Part shown: positions 34,612-45,184 of the stretch, in pieces | Numbering within the stretch: position 1 is the stretch's first letter | Layout of the letters: the number at the start of each line of letters is the position of its first letter | Assembly: GCF_000192435.1 (NCBI RefSeq) | Contig: NZ_AEUD01000005.1 | Span: forward strand, 1 to 64,000 | Length of the DNA stretch: 64,000 nucleotides | From: Gordonia neofelifaecis NRRL B-59395 | Lineage (GTDB): Bacteria > Actinomycetota > Actinomycetes > Mycobacteriales > Mycobacteriaceae | Reading direction: 5' to 3' | Translations under genes and position numbers: made by a program | Notes under the pieces: model-generated | Database searches by the model: none | What the model saw: only the letters and a program-made list of their open reading frames with translations | Told to the model about the DNA's origin: nothing

Positions 34612-36099
34612 TCAGGCGGCGAGCACGGCCTCCAGATGCGCTTCGGCCCGGGACGCGTCGAGTGCGGGCGGTGCGTGCGGTCGCTGATCGGGGAGGAGTT
34701 CGGCGTGGTGGATCTGGTTGATCCGCCATCGCTGCCCGGGCCGTTCGCCGACCGGCCGCCAGGCGACGCGTCCGGCGTGTGGGCCGTCGATCAGGATCAT
34801 CGTCTCCCAATCGCCGAGACGCTTGCCGACGGCCCGATTGTGACGCCCGCATGCGGCGCCGAGGTGATCGACGTCGGTCGGGCCGCCGTCCTGCCAGTCC
34901 GGGAAATGATGGGCCTGCGTCCGCGCGAACGGTGCCGAGCAGCCGGGTGCGGTGCATCCGCGGTCCCGCGCGAACAACATCAACCGCTGCGCCTTCGACG
35001 CCAACCTGCGGCCCCGCCCCAGGTACAGCGGCTGGCCGGTCGCCTGGGAGAACACGGCCAGATGCGGTGTCGCCTCCGCAGCGACCTCCACGAGATCGGC
35101 CACCGGAACCCGCGTTCCCGTCGCCGTCAACGCCACCCCGGCATGCTCGCGCAGTTCCCGGTCGGTGACCGTGATGACTAACTGCGACGACAACCGGCCG
35201 CCGCCGGTACCGCTGGCTTCGCCGTGTGCCCGGACGAATCGCAGCACCGCCAGCAACCCGTCATGCGTGCGCTGCGCCGCAGTCCGCTCATCACGTTCGG
35301 CCGCGGCCGCCACTACTGCGGGGTCCGCGGCTTCCAGGGCGCCGGCCGGGGACTGCGGGTCGTCGGGGTTGTTCATTCCCGGTGCGGCCCAGGAGCCGAT
35401 CATGATCTCGAACTCGGCCCGCAACGCCGGCGTCAGAGAGGCTCGGACTTTGCTCATCAATTGACGGTCCTGCGGCAGGAGGGCCAGGCCGCGCCAGCGC
35501 TTGCGGTCGCGTTCCTTAGTCAAAGCTCCGTCCGGGTCCAGATGTGCCAGCAGTCGGATGCCCGCCCCGCGGAGCCCGCTCGGGCTGAGTTCCCGCGCGA
35601 CGGTCGCCAGCTGGGTCTCTGCCCGGGCCCGGGTCTGGGCGTCGACCGCGGCCGGGATCTTGTCCATCACCGCATCGATCTCCCGCACATGATCGGCGCC
35701 GATCGCACCCTCGGTGACCGCGGCGGCGGTGTCCGGGAGGACCGGTGCCAACGTCTCGCCGGTCATGGCGGTGAAACGCCCGATCCCCGCGGCACTGGCA
35801 CGGCGCCGGGACGCCGCTCCGTCACCCAGCCGCAGTCCCTGCGCCAGGTAGGAGTGCACCGACAGATACCCCGCCTTGCGGTAGGCGCCGCGGTCGGAGA
35901 TCTCCACCAGCACCGCCGCATCGACGCCGTCGAACCGGCGGTGTGTCTGCTCCAACGACTCCGCCACCGACAGCACCACGTCCTCGGACACCGCCGCCAG
36001 CGGCACCCGCGCGAACCGCGCGACGACCGCGTCGAGCAGGGCGGCGAGCTCGGCCGGATCATCGGGCAATTCGACTGCGCTGCGACTCATCTCGCTCAT
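34612..36099 (-). CDS. 13E12-type DUF222/HNH endonuclease-family protein
   Basis: A 495-residue protein with an N-terminal DUF222 region (about 10-320, rich in alanine and arginine) and a C-terminal HNH domain (about 390-450: CTAPGCSAPFARTQAHHF, then HLGAACGRHNRAVG). These 13E12 repeat proteins occur in many copies in mycobacteria, Gordonia and Rhodococcus and behave like mobile or selfish genes, though their biochemical role is unknown. The ATG at 36099 was chosen; a GTG at 36108 is possible. It stands with the RelBE pair as accessory DNA between housekeeping genes. Confidence 0.88.
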   Translation of the reverse strand: MSEMSRSAVELPDDPAELAALLDAVVARFARVPLAAVSEDVVLSVAESLEQTHRRFDGVDAAVLVEISDRGAYRKAGYLSVHSYLAQGLRLGDGAASRRRASAAGIGRFTAMTGETLAPVLPDTAAAVTEGAIGADHVREIDAVMDKIPAAVDAQTRARAETQLATVARELSPSGLRGAGIRLLAHLDPDGALTKERDRKRWRGLALLPQDRQLMSKVRASLTPALRAEFEIMIGSWAAPGMNNPDDPQSPAGALEAADPAVVAAAAERDERTAAQRTHDGLLAVLRFVRAHGEASGTGGGRLSSQLVITVTDRELREHAGVALTATGTRVPVADLVEVAAEATPHLAVFSQATGQPLYLGRGRRLASKAQRLMLFARDRGCTAPGCSAPFARTQAHHFPDWQDGGPTDVDHLGAACGRHNRAVGKRLGDWETMILIDGPHAGRVAWRPVGERPGQRWRINQIHHAELLPDQRPHAPPALDASRAEAHLEAVLAA

Positions 36100-36339
36100 C
36101 CGGCTCACCCCCTCGGGACCCTGCACTCCGGCGTTCGAATCTATGTCTGAACGCTAGCGCGGCCTCTGACAATTCCGGGTCCCTGCGCTTCGGGCCATGC
36201 TGCAGGAGTCAGGACGTAGCCGTGGTGCGCCGTCGTCGCGGTGCCAGCCCGGTGCCCCTACACGGCATCCCAGTGCGCCGCCAGCGTCGCGAGGCGGACT
36301 GCCCTCGCTCGCCTGGCGGCGCGGTCGGTACGAGACCAT

Positions 36340-36354
36340 TAGTCAGACTATAAT
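36340..36354 (+). promoter_or_regulatory. Promoter and operator of the RelBE-type pair
   Basis: A perfect -10 hexamer TATAAT (36349-36354) overlaps the palindrome TAGTCAGACTA (36340-36350). The antitoxin ATG is at 36361, six bases after the hexamer, so transcription would begin at or next to the start codon. The palindrome is well placed for autorepression by the antitoxin. Confidence 0.7.
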
Positions 36355-36360
36355 TTCTGC

Positions 36361-36633
36361 ATGACCACGGTACCGCTCGGAGAAGCCAAGGCGCGCCTGT
36401 CGGCACTCGTCGACAGTGCCGAACAGACGCATGACCGCATCACGATCACGAAGCACGGCAAGCCCGCCGCCGTACTCATCTCCGCGGACGACCTCGAAGA
36501 GCTCACTGAGACTATTCACTGGCTGTCCCAGCCCGGCATCCGAGAGACCATCGACGCCGGCGATCGCGAGTACGAGTCCGGCCAAACGACCTCTCTCGCC
36601 GATCTGCGCGCGGAGCTCGGAATCGCGGAGTGA
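36361..36633 (+). CDS. Antitoxin of the Phd/YefM (RelB-like) family
   Basis: A 90-residue antitoxin. TTVPLGEAKARLSALVDSAE and RITITKHGKPAAVLISADDL form the Phd/YefM DNA-binding fold, and the acidic tail after residue 55 would wrap the toxin. There is no ribosome site before the ATG, and the promoter predicts a leaderless transcript. It overlaps the toxin gene by GTGA. It probably represses its own operon together with the toxin. Confidence 0.88.
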   Translation: MTTVPLGEAKARLSALVDSAEQTHDRITITKHGKPAAVLISADDLEELTETIHWLSQPGIRETIDAGDREYESGQTTSLADLRAELGIAE

Positions 36634-36902
36634 GCGACGACCCCTACGGCGTCCAGTTCGCTTCTGCGGCCAAACGAGCACTCGCACGCCTGCCCCCACG
36701 AATCGTCCGCGCAGTGGTCCAGTTCATCGCCGAGCCGCTCGCGGAGAATCCCTATCGGCTGAGCAAACCACTTCGATTCGAGCTCGAAGGAACTCGATCG
36801 GCACGTCGCGGCGATTATCGAGTCCTTCTCCGTATCGACGAACCGAAGCACATCATCGTCATCCTTGACATCAACCACCGAGCACACGTCTACCGCACCT
36901 AG
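36630..36902 (+). CDS. RelE-family toxin
   Basis: A 90-residue toxin expected to cleave mRNA on the ribosome. The RelE core is clear: YGVQFASAAKRALARLPPRI, PLAENPYRLSKPLR, then ARRGDYRVLLRIDEP with conserved arginines, and a C-terminal HRAHVY. The GTG start at 36630 overlaps the antitoxin stop, so it is translated by coupling. It ends 23 bases before the nuoN stop on the other strand. Confidence 0.88.
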   Translation: MSDDPYGVQFASAAKRALARLPPRIVRAVVQFIAEPLAENPYRLSKPLRFELEGTRSARRGDYRVLLRIDEPKHIIVILDINHRAHVYRT

Positions 36903-36924
36903 TGTCCCTTCGCAGGCCGACTAT

Positions 36925-38625
36925 CTACCCCGCGAAGAAGTGCGCGGCCGAGTTCGCCAGATCGAGCAACCACTGCGGGAAGACCCCGAGGAGCAGGGTG
37001 ATGATCGCGGACAGCGCGATGGGGACTGACGTCAGCAAGCTCGGGGTCACCACCGTCGGCGCGTTCTCCGCCGGGGGCTCGGTGAAGAACATCGCGACGA
37101 TGACCCGGATGTAGAAATAGGCGGCGATCGCGCTGCAGATCACGCCGACGATCACCAGCGGCCACGCGCCGCCCGCGCCCGCCGCGCCGAAGACCGCGAA
37201 CTTGGCGATGAAGCCACTCGTGAGCGGGATGCCTGCGAAGCCGAGCAGGAACAGCGACAGCATCGCGCCCACGAGCGGGCGGCTGCGGCCGATCCCCGCC
37301 CACGACGCGATGTCGGTGGCCTCGCGCCCGGTACCGTCTCGCACCACTGACAGGAGCGCGAACGCGCCGAAGGCGCTGACCGCGTAGGCGGCGACGTAGA
37401 ACAGCGTCGAACTGATGCCCGCTCGAGAGATGGTGATGGCACCGACGAGCGCGAACCCGACGTGACTCACCGATGAGTACGCGAGCATCCGCTTGATGTC
37501 CGCTTGCGTGACGGCCATCAGCGTCGCGACGACCATGGTGGCGATCGCGACCACCCAGAGCGCGGGACGCCAGTCCGACTGGAGCGCGGGGAACCCCACG
37601 TGCAGCACGCGCAGCAGCCCACCGAAGGCGGCGACCTTGGTCGCCGAGGCCATCAGCGCGGTGACCGGCGTGGGTGCCCCCTGATAGACGTCCGGCACCC
37701 ACGACCCGAACGGGACGGCGCCGACCTTGAACAGCAGTCCGACGACGATCAGCATCAGCGCAAGCAATGCCAGAGTGCGGTCGGCGGCCGGCTGGGGGCC
37801 GCTTCCGGCGACCGCCGCACCGATCTGGCCCAGCGACACCGATCCGGTGGCACCGTACGCGAACGACGCGCCGAACAGGAAGATCGCGGACGAGAAGGCA
37901 CCGAGCAGGAAGTACTTGAGGGAGGCCTCCTGCGACAGCAGCCTGCGACGACGAGCCAGCCCGCAGAGCACGTAGAGCGGCAGCGACAGCACCTCGAGGG
38001 CGATGAACATGGTGAGCAGATCACCGCACGCTCCGAACAGCAGCATGCCGCCGATCGCGAACAGCGCGAGCGGGAAGACCTCGGTGGTGATCGCGCCGGC
38101 CCGGCCGGCGATCAACTCATCGGGGGAGCCCGGGACGGTCGCGCCGGACGGTGTGAACGCATCGGCGGGGAGCGTGGCGTCGGGGTCGTCGGGCGTGTCG
38201 GGGCCGCCTGAGCCGCCGACCGCGATCCGCTCGCCGGCAGCCGTGCGGATCTCCAGGGGTGCCCACACCCGGTCGAGGCGTCGTTCACCCATCACCGCGA
38301 TCGAGCCGAGGGAGACCACCAGGATCGCGCCCTGCAGGAACAGGGTCGGGCCGTCGATCACGACCGCGCCCGACATCGCCGATGAGGCCCCGTCGCGGCG
38401 GTAGGACGCGGTGACGAACATCAGCGCGACGAACGCAGCGACGAGTCCGCCGCCCGCGAGCCAGAGCTGCACCCGGTAGCGCACGTTCTTACCGGCGAAC
38501 GCCTCCACGAGGACCGCGACCACCGCCGCACCGAACACGATCAGCATCGGAGAGAGCCGGAAGTAGTCGATGCTGTGGGGATCGACTGTCAGCGCGGTCG
38601 GACCGGCGGTTGCGACGGCGATCAT
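36925..38625 (-). CDS. nuoN: NADH-quinone oxidoreductase subunit N
   Basis: A 566-residue antiporter-like membrane subunit of complex I and the last gene of the operon. It has about 14 hydrophobic segments. GLLFKVGAVPFGSWVPDVYQ and KRMLAYSSVSHVGFALVG contain the conserved proton-path lysines and histidine. A hydrophilic insert of about 60 residues (near 115-180, rich in Gly, Asp and Pro) splits the early helices and is not part of the common core. The start overlaps the nuoM stop by four bases. Confidence 0.95.
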   Translation of the reverse strand: MIAVATAGPTALTVDPHSIDYFRLSPMLIVFGAAVVAVLVEAFAGKNVRYRVQLWLAGGGLVAAFVALMFVTASYRRDGASSAMSGAVVIDGPTLFLQGAILVVSLGSIAVMGERRLDRVWAPLEIRTAAGERIAVGGSGGPDTPDDPDATLPADAFTPSGATVPGSPDELIAGRAGAITTEVFPLALFAIGGMLLFGACGDLLTMFIALEVLSLPLYVLCGLARRRRLLSQEASLKYFLLGAFSSAIFLFGASFAYGATGSVSLGQIGAAVAGSGPQPAADRTLALLALMLIVVGLLFKVGAVPFGSWVPDVYQGAPTPVTALMASATKVAAFGGLLRVLHVGFPALQSDWRPALWVVAIATMVVATLMAVTQADIKRMLAYSSVSHVGFALVGAITISRAGISSTLFYVAAYAVSAFGAFALLSVVRDGTGREATDIASWAGIGRSRPLVGAMLSLFLLGFAGIPLTSGFIAKFAVFGAAGAGGAWPLVIVGVICSAIAAYFYIRVIVAMFFTEPPAENAPTVVTPSLLTSVPIALSAIITLLLGVFPQWLLDLANSAAHFFAG

Positions 38626-40289
38626 GGTCGGCCCCCTTCATCGGCGTCTGCGACGGGTGTGCACTCGGCGTTCACGCACATCATCTCGACCGGATTGGCG
38701 GCCACCGCCGGATCGATGTAGTCCAGCACCAGTCGCGGGAAGAATCCCAGCACCAGAAGCCCGACGAGCAGTGGCGCCACCACCGCCTTCTGCCGCAGGT
38801 CGAGATCCCGGATCGGCGGCGTCGACGCCGCATCGACGGTGGCGCTCAACCGCTCCGGACCGCCCATCATTCGCTGGTAGGTCCACAGGATGTACACGGC
38901 GGACAGGACCAGTGCGGACGACGCGATGATCGCCGCGACCGGGTAACGGGTGAAAGTGCCGATGACGACGAGGAACTCGCTGACGAACGGGGCCAGGCCG
39001 GGCAGGGAGAGGGTCGCGAGGCCGGCGATCAGGAACGTGCCCGCCAGGACGGGTGCGATCTTCTGGACGCCGCCGTAATCGGCGATCAGCGCGCTGCCAC
39101 GCTGGCTGACCAGGAACCCGGCGATCAGGAAGAGCGCCGCCGTCGAGAGCCCGTGGTTCACCATGTACAGCGCGGAACCGGACTGGCCCTGCGTGGTGAG
39201 GGCGAAGACGCCCAGCACGATGAACCCGAAGTGCGAGATCGAGGTGTAGGCGATCAGCCGCATCACGTCGCGCTGACCGATCGCGCAGACCGCGCCGTAG
39301 ACGATGCTCACCACCGCCAGCGCCGAGATCCACGGCGCGAAGGTGGCCGACGCGTCGGGGAACAGACCGATGCAGAAGCGGAGCATCGCGAAGGTGCCGA
39401 CCTTGTCCATCACCGCCATCATCATGACCGCCGCCGCCGGGGTGGTGGAGACCGCGGCGTCGGGGAGCCAGGCGTGCAGCGGCCAGAGCGGGGCCTTCAC
39501 CGCGAACGCGAACAGGAAGCCGAGGAACAGCAGATTCAAGGTGGTCGATGACGCGTCGAGCCTGCCGTTCGCGGCCGCGGCCGCCAGCTCGGTGAAGTCG
39601 AAGGTGCCGTTGCCGTCGGGACCGAGACCCGATCGCGCGCTCACCACGTACAGTCCGATCACTGCGGCCAGCATGATGAGGCCGCCGAACAGGTTGTAGA
39701 GCAGGAACTTCACCGCGGCCCGGGATCGAACCTCCTCCGTCGCGCGGCCGAAGCCGCCGATGAGGAAGTACATCGGCACCAGCATCGCCTCGAAGAAGAT
39801 GTAGAACATCAGGACGTCGGTGGCGACGAAGCTCATCAGGACCATGGCCTCGACCGCGAGCATCAACGCGACGTAGATGTGCACGCGGCGCGCCCGCGAA
39901 CTCGGCCCGGTGTCGCCGGGGTCGGCGTCCCGCCATCCGGCGAGCAGCAGGATCGGCGTCAGGACCGCGGTCAGCAGGATCAGCGCGAGGCCGACGCCGT
40001 CGAGCGCGAGGGTGTAGCGCGCCCCGAAGGCCGGGATCCAGCTGACGTCCTCGACGAGTTGGAAGCCGCCGGCGTTCGACGAGAACTCCGTCGCCACCAC
40101 CACGGCCCACACCAGTGTCAGGAGCGCGGCGCCCAGACCGACCTTCTTGGCGTTGTCACCGCGGTCGGCCGGCAGCAGCATCACGACCACCGAGGCGACC
40201 GCAGGCAGCAGCCACAGGACGGTCAGCCAGGGCACGGGCGTCGAATCAGTCAGGGCTGCCGTCTCTGTCAGGGTCGCTGTCGCGTTCAC
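38622..40289 (-). CDS. nuoM: NADH-quinone oxidoreductase subunit M
   Basis: A 555-residue proton-pumping membrane subunit. The conserved channel elements include [14 protein letters not shown] (the glutamate), [19 protein letters not shown] (the lysine) and [17 protein letters not shown]. The GTG start at 40289 overlaps the nuoL stop by GTGA; a long upstream frame extension runs through nuoL and is spurious. The C-terminal tail ends in a cysteine-containing, acidic segment beyond the last helix. Confidence 0.95.
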   Translation of the reverse strand: MNATATLTETAALTDSTPVPWLTVLWLLPAVASVVVMLLPADRGDNAKKVGLGAALLTLVWAVVVATEFSSNAGGFQLVEDVSWIPAFGARYTLALDGVGLALILLTAVLTPILLLAGWRDADPGDTGPSSRARRVHIYVALMLAVEAMVLMSFVATDVLMFYIFFEAMLVPMYFLIGGFGRATEEVRSRAAVKFLLYNLFGGLIMLAAVIGLYVVSARSGLGPDGNGTFDFTELAAAAANGRLDASSTTLNLLFLGFLFAFAVKAPLWPLHAWLPDAAVSTTPAAAVMMMAVMDKVGTFAMLRFCIGLFPDASATFAPWISALAVVSIVYGAVCAIGQRDVMRLIAYTSISHFGFIVLGVFALTTQGQSGSALYMVNHGLSTAALFLIAGFLVSQRGSALIADYGGVQKIAPVLAGTFLIAGLATLSLPGLAPFVSEFLVVIGTFTRYPVAAIIASSALVLSAVYILWTYQRMMGGPERLSATVDAASTPPIRDLDLRQKAVVAPLLVGLLVLGFFPRLVLDYIDPAVAANPVEMMCVNAECTPVADADEGGRP

Positions 40290-42187
40290 AGTGCGCTCAC
40301 CACCAGGGTCAGGGCGGTCACCACGACGGTGCCCGCGAGAATCGACAGGGCGTACGACCGAACGAAGCCGTTCTGCGCGCCTCTGGACACCCGAGACAAG
40401 GCCGTCACGCCCGCGCCGATCTCGGCCGGGACGGCACCGAGTCCGCGATCCTCGACGTCGACCAGCGCCGCGGTGAGTTGCTGACCGGGCCCGGCGAAGA
40501 CGCGTTCGTTGAAGGCGTCGCCGTACAGGTCGGCCCGGGCTGCGACGGTGAGCGCCGAGACGTCGTCGGGCGCCGTCGTCGGCACCTCTGCGCGGCCGTA
40601 CCGACGCCAGGCGATCGCCGCGCCGACGACCACGACCGCCAGCACGACCACCGTGATCGCCCACGCGGGCAGCGGACCGGCCGACTCGGGCGCCGAGCCG
40701 ACGACCGGCGCCAGGAAGTCGGCCAGGGTTCCGCCGATCGCGAGCAGCCCGCCCGACAGGACCGACCCCACGGCGAGCACGATCATCGGCCAGGTCATCG
40801 ACCGCGGTGCCTCGTGCGGCTTGCTCTCGGGCTGCCATCGCCGATCACCGAAGAACGTCATGATCATCACGCGTGTCATGTAGAACGCGGTGATCCCGGC
40901 GCCGAGGACGGTGACGATCCCGAGCAGCCAGCCGCGCAGCCCACCGTCGCCGAAGGCCGCCTCGATGATGCGGTCCTTGGAGTAGAAGCCGGCGAACGGC
41001 GGCACGCCGATGATCGCCAGATACCCGAGGCCGAACGTCACGAACGTGATCGGCATGACCGCCCGCAGTCCGCCGTAGCGACGCATGTCGGTCTCGTCGT
41101 TCATCGCGTGCATCACCGACCCGGATCCGAGGAACAGGCCGGCCTTGAAGAACCCGTGGGTCAGCAGGTGCATGATCGCGAACGCGTAGCCGGCCGGACC
41201 GAGACCGGCCGCCAGCACCATGTAGCCGATCTGGCTCATCGTGGACGCGGCGAGCGCCTTCTTGATGTCGTCCTTGGCGCAGCCGATGATCGCGCCGAAC
41301 AGCAGGGTGACGGCGCCGATGACGAGGACGCCGGTCTGTGCGTTCGGGGCGAGGTCGAACAGCGGTGCGGACCTGGTGATGAGGTAGACGCCAGCGGTGA
41401 CCATGGTCGCGGCGTGGATGAGTGCCGAGACCGGTGTCGGGCCCTCCATCGCGTCGCCGAGCCAGGCCTGCAGCGGCACCTGGGCGGACTTGGCGCACGC
41501 GCCGAGCAGGAGCATGAAGCAGATGGCGGTCAGCGTCGCCTCGCTCGTGCCGGCCGCGCCGGAAAAGACGCCGTCGAAGCTGACCGAGCCGAAGGTCGCG
41601 AACATGATCGCGAGCGCGATCACCATGCCGATGTCACCGACGCGGTTCATCACGAAAGCCTTCTTCGCGGCGGTCGCGGCGCTCGGCTTGTGCTGCCAGA
41701 AGCCGATCAGCAGGTACGACGCGAGCCCGACGCCCTCCCAGCCGAAGTACAGGCCGAGGTAGCTGTCGGCGAGGACGAGCAACAGCATCGCCGCGACGAA
41801 GAGGTTCAAGTATGCGAAGAACCTTCTGCGGCCGGGGTCGTCGGCCATGTAGCCGATCGAATAGATGTGGATCAGGGTTCCGACGACGGTGATCAGCAGG
41901 ACGAAGCACATCGACAGCTGGTCGAGCCGCAGCGAGGCGTCGACGCTGAAACTGCCGGCGGTGATCCACCGGTAGCTTCCGCTGGTGACGGTGCGGGAGG
42001 CGTCGTCGCGGCCGATCATGCCGATCCACATCGCGATGCCGAGCACGGCGGCGACGGCCGCCAGGCCCGTCGCGAGGAGGTGACCCCAGCGGTCGGTGCG
42101 ACGACCGGCGAGCAGGAGGAAGAGCGCGCCGAGCGCGGGCAGTCCGGGAATCAACCAGAGGAGCGCTCCGGACAGGTCGTGGCTCAT
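40286..42187 (-). CDS. nuoL: NADH-quinone oxidoreductase subunit L
   Basis: A 633-residue antiporter-like subunit at the distal end of the membrane arm. Motifs [53 protein letters not shown] and [17 protein letters not shown] are those of NuoL. A C-terminal lateral helix and final membrane helix are expected after residue 480. The ATG at 42187 is four bases past the nuoK stop, so the genes nearly touch. Confidence 0.95.
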   Translation of the reverse strand: MSHDLSGALLWLIPGLPALGALFLLLAGRRTDRWGHLLATGLAAVAAVLGIAMWIGMIGRDDASRTVTSGSYRWITAGSFSVDASLRLDQLSMCFVLLITVVGTLIHIYSIGYMADDPGRRRFFAYLNLFVAAMLLLVLADSYLGLYFGWEGVGLASYLLIGFWQHKPSAATAAKKAFVMNRVGDIGMVIALAIMFATFGSVSFDGVFSGAAGTSEATLTAICFMLLLGACAKSAQVPLQAWLGDAMEGPTPVSALIHAATMVTAGVYLITRSAPLFDLAPNAQTGVLVIGAVTLLFGAIIGCAKDDIKKALAASTMSQIGYMVLAAGLGPAGYAFAIMHLLTHGFFKAGLFLGSGSVMHAMNDETDMRRYGGLRAVMPITFVTFGLGYLAIIGVPPFAGFYSKDRIIEAAFGDGGLRGWLLGIVTVLGAGITAFYMTRVMIMTFFGDRRWQPESKPHEAPRSMTWPMIVLAVGSVLSGGLLAIGGTLADFLAPVVGSAPESAGPLPAWAITVVVLAVVVVGAAIAWRRYGRAEVPTTAPDDVSALTVAARADLYGDAFNERVFAGPGQQLTAALVDVEDRGLGAVPAEIGAGVTALSRVSRGAQNGFVRSYALSILAGTVVVTALTLVVSAL

Positions 42188-42191
42188 CGCC

Positions 42192-42491
42192 TCACCGCCT
42201 CAGCAGGTTCGCGTCGTCGACCGAGGCCGATCTCCGTGTCCGGAAGATCATCATGATGATCGCCAGTCCGACGACGACCTCGGCGGCGGCCACGACCATC
42301 GTGAAGAAGGCGATCACCTGGCCGTCGAGGCTGCCGTGCATGCGAGCGAAGGTGACGAACGAGAGGTTGCCCGCGTTGAGCATCAGCTCCACGCACATGA
42401 ACACCACGATCGCATTGCGTCGGAGCAGGACCCCCGAGGCGCCGATCGCGAACAGCAGTGCGGCGAGGTACAGGTAGTTCGCCGGGTTCAT
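42192..42491 (-). CDS. nuoK: NADH-quinone oxidoreductase subunit K
   Basis: A 99-residue subunit with three membrane helices, the family length. [16 protein letters not shown] contains the conserved glutamate of the proton path, and a second glutamate lies in [11 protein letters not shown]. The start overlaps the nuoJ stop by ATGA. Confidence 0.95.
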   Translation of the reverse strand: MNPANYLYLAALLFAIGASGVLLRRNAIVVFMCVELMLNAGNLSFVTFARMHGSLDGQVIAFFTMVVAAAEVVVGLAIIMMIFRTRRSASVDDANLLRR

Positions 42492-43336
42492 CGATGGTCC
42501 TCCAACTCGGAATCGGCGCTCGATCCGCGATCCGGTTCGATCGCCTCGGCGGCGCCGCTCGCCAACAGTTCTCGTGCGGTGAGGTTCGCGTTCACCGACA
42601 GGCGTGAGGGGCTGCCGTCGGGCTCGCGCGCGGGCACGTCGACGGCGTTGTGCCGGGCGTACACCCCGGGCGGCGGAAGCGGCGTGGCGTGCGCGCCGGA
42701 CGAGAACCGCTCGACGGACTGTTCGCGTTGGCCGTTCCGCGGGCCGAACCGCTGACGGTGTGCCAGCACCATCGCGCCGAGCGTGGCGGTGATCAGCAGC
42801 GCGCCGGTCAGCTCGAACGCCCACAGGTAGCGGCCGAAGATCAGTTCGGCGAGCGCGCGGATGTTCTGATTCCCGCCTGTCCTGAGCTCCGTCGAAGGGC
42901 CTCCCGGTGCGGTCCCGTGGCTGAAATCGGGGGCGCCGACGAAGACGGCGAGAGTGGCGCTGCCGATCGCCGCGATCAGCAGCACCGCGAACCCCAGACC
43001 GAGGCCCGCGGCCGCGAGCCGCTGTCCCCGGATCGACTCGACCAGCGATTCGGACGAGTCCACGCCGATGAGCATGAGGACGAACAGGAACAGCATCATC
43101 ACCGCGCCGGTGTAGACCACGACTTGGACCACTCCGAGGAACAGCGCGCCCTGCATCACGTAGAAGACGGCGAGGATGATCATCGTCATTGCGAGGAAGA
43201 CCGCGGAGTACACGGCCTTGGGACTGAGCACCACGCCGAGCGCGCCGATCACCACGACCGCCCCGAGTACCCAGAACGTCACCGCCTCGGTGCCGGAGGT
43301 GCGGGTCAGTTCCTGAGCGAGCAGCGCTGCCGTCAT
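42488..43336 (-). CDS. nuoJ: NADH-quinone oxidoreductase subunit J
   Basis: A 282-residue subunit. The membrane core is residues 20-200, including [20 protein letters not shown] near the quinone-coupled helix. The protein is longer than typical NuoJ because of a hydrophilic tail of about 85 residues rich in Arg, Pro and Ser. A REP-like sequence (42876-42902) encodes part of the loop between helices near residues 145-155. The start overlaps nuoI by four bases. Confidence 0.94.
   Translation of the reverse strand: MTAALLAQELTRTSGTEAVTFWVLGAVVVIGALGVVLSPKAVYSAVFLAMTMIILAVFYVMQGALFLGVVQVVVYTGAVMMLFLFVLMLIGVDSSESLVESIRGQRLAAAGLGLGFAVLLIAAIGSATLAVFVGAPDFSHGTAPGGPSTELRTGGNQNIRALAELIFGRYLWAFELTGALLITATLGAMVLAHRQRFGPRNGQREQSVERFSSGAHATPLPPPGVYARHNAVDVPAREPDGSPSRLSVNANLTARELLASGAAEAIEPDRGSSADSELEDHR
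42876..42902. repeat. REP-like sequence inside the nuoJ coding region
   Basis: The segment CCTGTCCTGAGCTCCGTCGA plus GGGCC matches, as I recall, a dispersed element of many actinobacterial genomes (CCTTCGACGGAGCTCAGGAC on the other strand). Here it is translated in frame into a loop of NuoJ. Only one copy is visible in this window, so its repeat nature rests on memory. Confidence 0.45.
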
Positions 43337-43908
43337 GCGTCGCCGCTGTTCTGCTTGTCGGTGCTCGTCAAGCCGCTGGTCTTCAAGCCCTCTGCGCCGA
43401 CGTCGCCGCGATAGTAGTTCTCAGCGCGCGCACCGTCGGCCATCGCGTGCGGGGCCGGCGTCATGCCCGGTTCCATCGGCGCGAGCAATTGATCCTTCTC
43501 GTAGATCATTCCGGCGCGCGACGGTCCGGCCATCTCGTAGTCGTTGGTCATCGTCAGCGCGCGGGTGGGGCACGCCTCGATGCACAGGCCGCAGCCGATG
43601 CACCTCAGGTAGTTGATCTGGTAGACGCGGCCGTAACGCTCGCCGGGCGAATAGCGTTCGTCGTCGGTGTTGTCGGCGCCCTCGACGTAGATCGCGTCGG
43701 CCGGGCACGCCCACGCGCACAGCTCGCAGCCGATGCACTTCTCCAGTCCATCGTCGTAGCGGTTCAGCTGATGCCTGCCGTGGTAGCGGCGCGACGTCGG
43801 TTCCTTCTGCTCCGGGTACTGCTCGGTGACGGTCTTGCGGAACATTCCGGAGAAGGTGACACCGAATCCGGCGAGCGCGTCGCCCAAGCCGGGCTGGGAT
43901 TCAGACAA
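43333..43908 (-). CDS. nuoI: NADH-quinone oxidoreductase subunit I (two 4Fe-4S clusters)
   Basis: A 191-residue iron-sulfur subunit of the peripheral arm. The two cluster motifs are [12 protein letters not shown] and [12 protein letters not shown], which carry electrons from NuoG toward NuoB. The start is the TTG at 43908: AGGAGG lies six bases upstream and the N-terminus fits, while no ATG or GTG is suitable. It overlaps nuoH by eight bases. The C-terminal 45 residues after the second motif form an actinobacterial tail. Confidence 0.94.
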   Translation of the reverse strand: MSESQPGLGDALAGFGVTFSGMFRKTVTEQYPEQKEPTSRRYHGRHQLNRYDDGLEKCIGCELCAWACPADAIYVEGADNTDDERYSPGERYGRVYQINYLRCIGCGLCIEACPTRALTMTNDYEMAGPSRAGMIYEKDQLLAPMEPGMTPAPHAMADGARAENYYRGDVGAEGLKTSGLTSTDKQNSGDA

Positions 43909-45184
43909 CGGGGGCCTCCTTTGCAGGCGGGAGTTGCCGGTCGGGCAGGTCGGGCAGAACTTGGCCGGGCAGCGGCGGGACCGGGAAGCCGCCCGCCATC
44001 GGGTCGAACGGGGCGCCCGGTGTGGGCGGTGCGGTTGGGGGCGCGGGACGTCCGCCGCCGACGACCTTGGCGATCGCCACGATCAGCAGTGCTGCGACGA
44101 CCAGACCGGCGCCGGCGAGAATCAGGCTCGAAGTCCACTCCGACGAGTCGCGGCTGGCCTCGCGGATGACCGCGACCACCATCACCCAGCCGAGTGCGAA
44201 CGGGATGAGAACCTTCCAGCCCAGGCTCATGAACTGGTCGTACCGGAGCCGCGGAAGGGTGGTGCGCAGCCAGAAGAACACGAACAGGAAGGTCCACATC
44301 TTCGCGACGAACCACAGGAGCGGCCACCATCCGGAGTTGGCGCCGTCCCAGATCGAGATCGGCCACGGCGCCTGCCAGCCGCCGAGGAAGAGGGTGGTCG
44401 CCAGGGCGGAGACGGTGGCCATGTTGACGTATTCGGCGAGCATGAACATGGCGAACTTGAGGGAGGAGTACTCAGTGTGGAAGCCGCCGACGAGTTCGCC
44501 CTCGGCTTCGGGGAGGTCGAACGGCGCGCGATTGGTCTCGCCCACCATGGAGATCGCGTAGATGATGAACGACGGCAGCACCAGCAGGATGTACCAGTGG
44601 TGCACCTGCCCGCCGACGATCTCCGACGTCGACATCGTGCGCGACAGCAGGAACACGGCCGCGAACGACAGACCCATCGCGATCTCGTAGGAGATCACCT
44701 GGGCTGTGGAGCGCAGCCCGCCGAGCAGCGGGTACGTCGACCCCGACGACCAGCCGGCCAGGACGATGCCGTACACGCCGATCGACGCGAGAGCCAGCAC
44801 GTACAGGACTCCGACCGGCAGGTCGGTCAGCTGCAGCGGTGTCCGGTGACCGAACACCGAGACCTCCGGGCCCATGGGGATGACGGCGAACGCCATGATC
44901 GCGGGCACCACCGAGATGATCGGCGCCAGCAGGTACAGCACCTTGTCCACGCCGAGCGGGGTCAGACCCTCCTTCAATGCGAGCTTCACACCGTCGGCGA
45001 GCGACTGCAGTGCGCCGTGCCAGCCCACTCGGTTGGGGCCGATCCGGTACTGCATACGCGCCATGATCTTGCGCTCCGCCAGGATGCCGATCAGCACGGT
45101 CAGGACCAGGAAGACGAAGATTCCGATCGCCTTCGCCAGCATCAGCCACCAGGCGTCGTGCCCGAAGCTCGACAGATCAGGCAT
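43901..45184 (-). CDS. nuoH: NADH-quinone oxidoreductase subunit H
   Basis: A 427-residue membrane subunit that forms the quinone chamber with NuoB and NuoD. Family blocks include [40 protein letters not shown] and [19 protein letters not shown] proline-rich tail of about 50 residues follows the last helix, as in other actinobacteria. The ATG at 45184 overlaps the nuoG end by eight bases. Confidence 0.95.
   Translation of the reverse strand: MPDLSSFGHDAWWLMLAKAIGIFVFLVLTVLIGILAERKIMARMQYRIGPNRVGWHGALQSLADGVKLALKEGLTPLGVDKVLYLLAPIISVVPAIMAFAVIPMGPEVSVFGHRTPLQLTDLPVGVLYVLALASIGVYGIVLAGWSSGSTYPLLGGLRSTAQVISYEIAMGLSFAAVFLLSRTMSTSEIVGGQVHHWYILLVLPSFIIYAISMVGETNRAPFDLPEAEGELVGGFHTEYSSLKFAMFMLAEYVNMATVSALATTLFLGGWQAPWPISIWDGANSGWWPLLWFVAKMWTFLFVFFWLRTTLPRLRYDQFMSLGWKVLIPFALGWVMVVAVIREASRDSSEWTSSLILAGAGLVVAALLIVAIAKVVGGGRPAPPTAPPTPGAPFDPMAGGFPVPPLPGQVLPDLPDRQLPPAKEAPVV

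Noticed and set aside
34612-36902. Insertion sequence or prophage
   Set aside because: No transposase, integrase, terminal repeats or phage genes are seen. Only a DUF222/HNH gene and a toxin-antitoxin pair are present.
40115-42256. Long plus-strand frame of 713 codons opposite nuoL and nuoM
   Set aside because: It is antisense to well-identified complex I genes, with low-complexity Arg/Gly/Asp-rich translation and no family motifs. This is a GC-skew shadow.
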